This document shows positions 57,948 to 64,000 of a stretch of 64,000 bases of DNA, in pieces. Location: contig QANU01001885.1 of the NCBI GenBank assembly GCA_003254905.1, forward strand, positions 237,475 to 301,474. The letters are read 5' to 3'. Positions within the stretch are counted from its first letter, which is position 1, and the number at the start of each line of letters is the position of its first letter. This DNA comes from Nissolia schottii. Lineage: Eukaryota; Streptophyta; Magnoliopsida; Fabales; Fabaceae. The notes below the pieces were generated by a model. That model did not search any database and was not told the DNA's origin. It was given only the letters and a program-made list of their open reading frames with translations. Both the position numbers and the translations under genes were made by a program.

Positions 57948-60934
57948 TTTGAAGTTTGAACCTTGTTTATGTAATTTTAAGTCATTTTATGTTATGATGG
58001 ATGATTAAATAAATGCATATTATTTATTTGGGTTTTTCATTTCTTTAGGTTTTATTATTATTTTATTTATATCCAAGTCAGCAGATGACGTAGTGACCCA
58101 ATGGTTGAACCAGTGACCCAGTAACCCAATGGAGTGGTTGGGTCAAGTCTCAGACCGGGTTTAATAACTATGCCAAAAAATGTCTCAACAAAATATTTAA
58201 CGATGAACTTTTAAAGTATAATTATAAATTGTAAAATGCAATTGACATTTGGTGATTGTCGCACACATGTCGTGCATCAATTTGTCGAGACAAAAATCAT
58301 TTCCCTCTTGATAATGGGTCGACTTGTCTCAAGTTAAATTATAGATAAAATCTATATTAAATTTTAAATATTAACGATTTCGATAATAAATAATAATAAT
58401 AATTATTATTATTAGACTTTTCTCACATTTTATAGGTTCGTAAGTTTCACATTTTGTTATGAAAAAGAAAACAAACTTCTTTATTGTTTGACGAGGATAT
58501 AACATTATTTTTATTAACATATATGTATTTTCTGTTCTAAAAACCTTATTTACGGAAACCTTTGGTCTATTAACATGTTAAAACATACATAAATATATAA
58601 AATAAATAATTAAAATAAGTAAAGAAAATCCCTTTTTTTTCCTTCATAAATATACGGCAAGGCTCATAAATCATAAGTGAGATCCATGAATAATCTTTCT
58701 TTAGTTTGGTGATGTACCTACTTTCCATATTTTGCTCTAAGCTTTCATTAACGAAAATATCGAGGAAAACAATCCATCAATTATCTCAAATACCAACATG
58801 ACCCATAACATAAATCTTAATAATAACGTAAAGTGACTACCAATAAAAGGGGAAATTCCTTTATCAAAAAAGGGGGAGGGAAATTTCCACACTTTATTAG
58901 CTACACTAACGCAGAGGCAATCAGATGCCCGAAGCCAGAGCGATCCAAAAGGAACAGACTATGGATAACCGGTCAGTATAGCTCATGTTGTTACAGAACT
59001 AATAAGGAAAGAGTACAATCTCAGGAATCAGTTTCATTCGAAAGAAAGACTGAAATGGCAAGAATTCAATTCGAGGTTGAGTCACAAAGTGGCAATAGAG
59101 AGAATTTAGAGAAGGAAGATTGTATTGATATTTCTCATGATGATGCTTACAATCAAGGACGGATACAAATATAAAAAGGATGCTAACAAACTTCTAAAAG
59201 GAGTCCACACAATCTATATTGATGCTGCACCAGCTCATGGCTGCTATTACAATTCCCATTTTACTCTTCTGATGCTAGTTAAAACAATACAAAGCAGTGG
59301 TTGATAAAATCCTAAGCTGCTATTTTATTGAATTATAAACAACTATAACACATAAGCAGTCAACAATAACACACCTTGAAGAAAAAAAGAAACGTAAAAA
59401 CCACACTAAGACTAACACATTTCAAAAGGACCACAAAAGACCACACCATGATATTAAAACCCACAAGATAATAATTCACTCAAGTGTTTTTCACACAAAT
59501 TCATTAACACCTAAAAGGTGCACCATTCACACAAGATAGAGGAAGAGAATTTCTTCAACAAAAAACTTTTCATTCATAAACTCTTATGCAATACATAACT
59601 TACTTGAACTCATACTTCACTTGCACATAGTTATTTCCTTTATATAGGCATTCTACAACTCTACAAGATAAACATATGTGTTGTGAACAAATCATGTAAA
59701 TAAACCTGTTCAATTAAAGTTGATAAACCTTATCAACTTATTTAAGCATGAGTTGTAAATCTTATCTAGGTGTCACAATATTTGACTCAACTATTAATAT
59801 TATAATTTTGGAGCCACAAGCTTTTTCTTCTTGACAACATGCTTAATTATAACAAGATGAGAAAAATATTGGTGCCTAGTAAATTGATAATCATGTCACA
59901 ATTCTTGATTTCTTTGGATAAGGGATGAAGAAATTTTTGACTTTTCTAATTTGAATTAAACAAACATCTAACACACCATTCCCACACCATCTCAATATTC
60001 TGTTCTCACACCCTCTTCCCACAACCATCATCACGAGCTCCATCTCCGTGCAATAAATCCTCCATCACCATCAGCTTCTTCGGAATAAGCAGCAGCACGG
60101 GGTGTAGTGGTATTGGGCTGAAATGCAGAACAAAATGTATAATTACAATATGAATTACATGAAATTTAAAACTTTTTAAAGGGAGATAGATTTACAACAC
60201 TAAACCTTGAGGATTCCATTTTGACCGAAACACCCACTTAATGGTTGCATGGACCCAAAGACAAGAGTGGTTGGAAGCAGAAGCTGAAGCTGAAACTGAA
60301 AGCGTAGCGGAGGTCCGACGTCGTGGAATGCATCTCCGCAATGAACATACACAGGTGGATGCCATTGGCCTTGCAAAGAAGGCGTCACATTCTACCCACT
60401 GCAACACAGCCAATTAATAGCGTATAAATTGAGAAATAAATTTGGTAGAGTTGCTGAATATAAACCCAACGAGATGTTCATCAAAGTAACCCAATAATAT
60501 CTAGTGACGGACGGCACTCTACAAAATTTATTTTTCTATTTTACTATTTTTTTTCCTTCTTTTTTTCTATTGTGGATATAAGTTTGGCTGAGATAGTGAG
60601 AAGTTCGATGGGGCTTTTATAATGTTTTGAAAGTTAGAATTTTTCATAAATAAATAAATGCTTCCCTTCTTTATACCCAGCCCCCGCCTTCTCTTCCTCT
60701 CCCTCTTTTCTCTCTCTTTTTTTCTCCTCCAAAGAAGGATCTCTCTTACCTTTTTCTTCCCCACTCACATCACTTTTCTCTCTCTGCCTTTCACTCTCTC
60801 ACACACACGCACACTAACACAACTATCACACTCTCTTTAAACTTTTTCTAACCACTAGAGACGAGACTTATTACAACCCACCCTATATATATAGCAAAGT
60901 TATGGTAGGTTGGAGCACCGCCTTCTTAATTCGT
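57948..60934. other. Intergenic DNA with two unrecognised coding-like patches
   Basis: 58070-58160 repeats cagtgacccagtaacccaa-type phrases, a common dispersed repeat. 58833-59174 (plus, 113 codons) and 60192-60413 (minus, 73 codons) are open, but I see no known domain in either, so they are not called as genes. 60665-60840 is a CT-rich tract like a plant leader sequence, followed by ccctatatatatag near 60880, with no gene after it. Confidence 0.4.
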
Positions 60935-61232
60935 TGCATTGTTTTGTTTTATTCACTTAATTCATTGCACTATAAATACATTGAATTTTTTTGTTATTTT
61001 ATATTTTATATGATTATAATAAATTTTTTATTAAAATGATTGCAAATTATTTAAATTTATGATGCATCTGTCCATAAATATTATATTAAAAAATAATCAT
61101 TTATCATATTAGACCTAATATGTCATATTAAATCATAAAATGATAACAAAATTCGATAAATTTTATTTGTACAAATTATTAAAAATAGATAAATTAAATT
61201 GCATGAGTATTCTCAGGTAAGTGAGAAACCAA
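60935..61232. mobile_element. Palindromic MITE, family A copy 3
   Basis: The core cataaaatgataacaaaattc, the preceding tgtcatattaaatcat, and the right end gtgagaaaccaaccttttttt match copies at 7334-7708 and 11935-12275. The left arm is more diverged (gttattttatattttatatg). Confidence 0.55.
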
Positions 61233-61483
61233 CCTTTTTTTTAATTACTTGTTAATGAGTTTTTATCATCTCTGACTCTATTCCCTCACTCTTTTCTAAC
61301 TAGCTTCCATAATTTTAAGTTAATGGTGAAAAAAATTTAAAGAAATGATGCATGTTTTTTCAAAAGAAAAGCTAATGTAGAAGATAGAAACGTCTCTGTC
61401 AATTATGTGATTAGTTTTAATATAAGTTTCTCTAGTATAGCCCTTCTAAAACAAATTCAAGCTCCAGCCATTGGAAAGATAAT
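61233..61483. other. Intergenic DNA
   Basis: Spacer between the MITE and the E2 fragment; nothing recognised. Confidence 0.4.
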
Positions 61484-61603
61484 TTAACCATCGTAGAAGG
61501 TCTCGGCATCCATGTCAACCTTGCCGCCCTTGGAGAGCTTGTTGCCCTCCGTCTTCACCCATGACATGATCTTCCCTTCCGTCAAGGCGGAGTTCAGCGC
61601 TGG
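61484..61603 (-). pseudogene. Fragment of plastid pyruvate dehydrogenase E2 (lipoyl domain)
   Basis: The intact enzyme is the dihydrolipoyl acetyltransferase core of the plastid pyruvate dehydrogenase complex. This piece reads, on the minus strand, PALNSALTEGKIMSWVKTEG, then NKLSKGGKVDMDAETFYDG and a stop. It follows the E2 N-terminal lipoyl domain (PALSSTMTEGKI-SW, DKLSKG, ADMDVETFYDG). The stretch between KG and DMD, which carries the lipoylated lysine (ESDKA), is missing by about 11 codons. There is no start, transit peptide or catalytic domain. Its composition is GC-rich compared with its flanks, so it was copied or left over from a gene. Recognised by motif only. Confidence 0.72.
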
Positions 61604-62228
61604 TCAAGGGTGAAGCTATGCCCTTTTTACACAGAGATCAATATTAAATAATTAAATTTATCTATAAAAAATATTATATATCTTTTTATTTGTTACCCAA
61701 CCTAAAAATTATAAAGAAAACACAATATATATATAAAAATAAAAAATAAAACGAAATTTACAATCAAAATTCAAGAGACATACACACGTGCAGATACATA
61801 CATCTTATTGATTTTATATATAGTTTTTGTGAGAATTTATGAAACCTTTGTCGTGTCTGTTGGGATCTTACTGTGCTCGTTTTCAGTTGAGTTGAGATGT
61901 TGAACTTATCTAATAAAACCTATTTAATTCCTTAAATTACTCTATAATGATTCCAAATCATATTTGACTGTAATCCAAAAGTTGATCTCACAACATTATC
62001 TTCCAAAATTACTCCATGCTATGCGTGCACGTATCAGTTAGTTACTAACGTCCGATTGGTACATCATACAACATAAGAACTAATAATATTAGATATGATA
62101 AAATAAAATTTTATAATATAATATAAGTAATGCACTGTAAAAAAAAAATTTAATGACAAAAGGTAGAAACGCATAAAGCAACCAAAAAAAATTACCACCT
62201 CACTACATAGGAAAATAAAGTACCAGTC
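61604..62228. other. Intergenic DNA
   Basis: AT-rich; nothing recognised apart from what may be the 3' side of the minus-strand LINE fragment that follows. Confidence 0.4.
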
Positions 62229-63048
62229 TTATCGACAAACAAGGCAAGAGATTAAAAGAAAAATAGGAATAGACTCATAAGTATGAATACCAAAAGACTG
62301 ATGGTGACTATGCTTATCCAACACATATGCACCAGAATTTGCTTCCCTGAGAACATGCCTAACATGAACAGTCTTGTCTAGCGCCATGATACTTGTAATA
62401 GCCTTAATTAGCATTGAGCACGGGTGACAAGATTCTGGGGAATCATGGAGGAAGTTAGCAACATATTTGAAATCCATCTCAAGGTTTACTTGCTAAAAAC
62501 CACACTGGCCTGCCCAGGATGTGCCAACAAAGGCACCCCGGAACTCAGCAAAAGTGACAAAGCAGATTCCAATATTGTAGCTAAAAACTGAAACAAAATT
62601 CCCATGGTGATCCCTAATAATCCCACCACAGTTGCAGCAACATCAGAGTTAATGGCAGAGTCATCCACATTGTGACCCACCCAAAAAGAAGGGCTTCCCA
62701 AACAATATGATCGACTTCCACTTGAGAAACTGCATCTCTAACAACAATCGCAGACATTCGCATCCAGTGATAATCTTTAGCAAGATCCACTGATTTATCC
62801 ACAAGACCAGACAAAGTTTGATGATTCTCGAAGATCCACTCATTCATAGCTTGCCAAATGGACATGCAAGTGGTAGCAAAAAGGAAAGGTCAATCCACGT
62901 CTTCTAAAGCCCAAGTTCTTGTCAAAATGTTCTCCTTCATCAAGTCTTCAAAGTCAACCTTAAAAAAAGGAAATATGGAAAGAATTGCGTACAATTCTCT
63001 TCCATGTCTCCTCTTCAATACTACAATCATGGAGGACATGGAGCATTG
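62229..63048 (-). pseudogene. LINE ORF2 C-terminal fragment (zf-RVT to RNase H), broken
   Basis: Minus strand, in order: MLHVLHDCSIEEETWKRIV (zinc-binding region), IWQAMNEWIFENHQTL, a decayed VNVDGS-type start (HNVDDSAINSDVAATV), and HVRHVLREANSGAYVLDKHSHH near the end. These lie in different frames with stops between, so it is dead. Its 5' side is cut off exactly where an LTR begins at 63049, which suggests that the LTR element inserted into it. Confidence 0.75.
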
Positions 63049-64000
63049 TGTAACAACCCAAGTTTTTCCCTTTACTAAAATTCCACTTAATAAATAATTA
63101 AGAACATGTTAATAAGAAAAAGATGAGGAAAAAATGAAATAAAATGTACATATTAATTTAATCTCTGTCGTATTAGTTAAAAATAATAATTTTGTGATCT
63201 CGTGACGTTTGGGTTAGTATTAGGCTATTTTTAGAACTTAAGTGTGACTCAAAGGAGTCTGTAAAATACACTAATATGAAAATAATGTGAGAATATTTCA
63301 AGAAAGATTTAAATATGAACAAGGAAAATTTCTAGGTCACACTGGTATGTCCGAAATATTTTTAGGACATTCGGACATAAATAGTTAATGAACGAAGACG
63401 ATAAAAACTACACAGGGAAAAATTTAAGAAGACTCTAGGGCCAAAAGGCCACTAACCTCACAGTGGCCCTATTTTCCCACGAAAACACTCACACACCCGA
63501 GGCCACACACCCCAAACACACCAAAGCTCTTCAATTTTCATCTTCTAAAAATTCCCAAGACCTAAAGTTTCCCCAAAGCTCATCATCCTCATCCATCTTC
63601 ATCTTTCTTAAGCTCTCTTAGTTTAATCATAGACATAGCAAGGAGAAGCACAAGCAAGTAAGATGATTTTCTTCTTCCTTGGTGAATCAAAGTTTCACTA
63701 ACCTAGGTTTTCTAATTATTTCAAGGTTTTCCTTTTTAGGTCAAAAGGAAACTCTAAGCAAGCCAAGCTTGATTTCATCCTCCCTCCATCACCAAGACAC
63801 TCTCTAGGAGGTGGGGTAATTTGTAGTTTAACACCTCTTTGGTGATTGTGATGAATTATGTGCTTATGTGTGTGTATGTATGTCTCTATGCATGTATGTC
63901 TATAATTGCTAGAATTGATGCTAGGCTTAGGAAGACAATTCTGAAGGGTCCTGTGACCTGGATTAGATAGGTTTATTGTATGTTATAGATGTGTGAAAAG
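63049..64000 (+). mobile_element. Start of an LTR retrotransposon (Ty3/gypsy-type LTR), runs off the window
   Basis: TGTAACAACCCAAG is the usual opening of many plant gypsy LTRs, and it interrupts the LINE fragment abruptly. The following 950 bases are continuous, non-coding LTR-like text (ccacacaccccaaacacacc, ctcatcatcctcatccatc). The far end and the internal region are beyond the window. gcattg just left of 63049 is a candidate for one copy of the target duplication. Confidence 0.6.

Noticed and set aside
60192..60413. Two overlapping minus-strand frames as a small gene
   Set aside because: Both are open by chance in a slightly GC-richer patch; neither shows a domain or splice pattern I can support.

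Overview
This window reads as nuclear DNA of a dicot plant, most likely a legume. The gene structures are plant-like: GT-AG introns, AT-rich introns and intergenic DNA. The proteins belong to plant families, and the rest is dense with plant transposon debris. Two runs of N (17750-18184 and 36356-36409) show it is a draft assembly. The legume assignment is inference from the general look of the proteins and repeats; nothing here proves a species.

Four genes are well supported. (1) 332-3504, plus strand: the last eight coding exons of a PANK2-type pantothenate kinase, covering its C-terminal DUF89 phosphatase domain; the kinase half lies left of the window. (2) 8895-10853, minus strand: a two-exon Dof zinc-finger transcription factor close to the HCA2/DOF5.6 group. 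(3) 38316-40391, plus strand: a five-exon SRO (Similar to RCD-One) protein with PARP-like and RST regions, whose first intron appears to be a rare GC-AG intron. (4) 51760-52398, plus strand: a single-exon DUF1645 protein. They belong to unrelated pathways (coenzyme A metabolism, vascular transcription control, stress signalling, growth/stress) and form no cluster.

The remainder is a graveyard of mobile and broken sequences. There is an aspartyl-protease gene fragment (7105-7333), a FAR1/Mutator-type pseudogene (31612-33567), a plastid pyruvate dehydrogenase E2 fragment (61484-61603) and four LINE-derived fragments (50027-50360, 55365-55935, 57032-57322, 62229-63048). Two CACTA-like elements lie side by side (15944-18922 and 19293-21466), and a small one sits in the Dof intron. 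A degenerate Copia element (44025-45981) has recognisable LTRs. A hAT-like element (56350-57939) has an exact 8-bp target duplication, and a tRNA-type SINE (49454-49625) has near-perfect target duplications. Several palindromic MITEs are present, including one family in three copies. There is also a telomere-like CCCTAAA minisatellite (27600-28235), and the start of an LTR that runs off the right edge (63049-64000).

I found no CRISPR array, bacterial operon, rRNA or complete tRNA gene, and nothing that amounts to a new multi-gene system. The most unusual points are the GC-AG intron, the altered Dof-domain tail, the microsatellite-bounded inverted-repeat elements, the hAT element carrying LINE-derived coding sequence, and the E2 fragment that has lost its lipoylation site. 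All coordinates for splice sites and transposon ends were read by eye and have not been checked by alignment.
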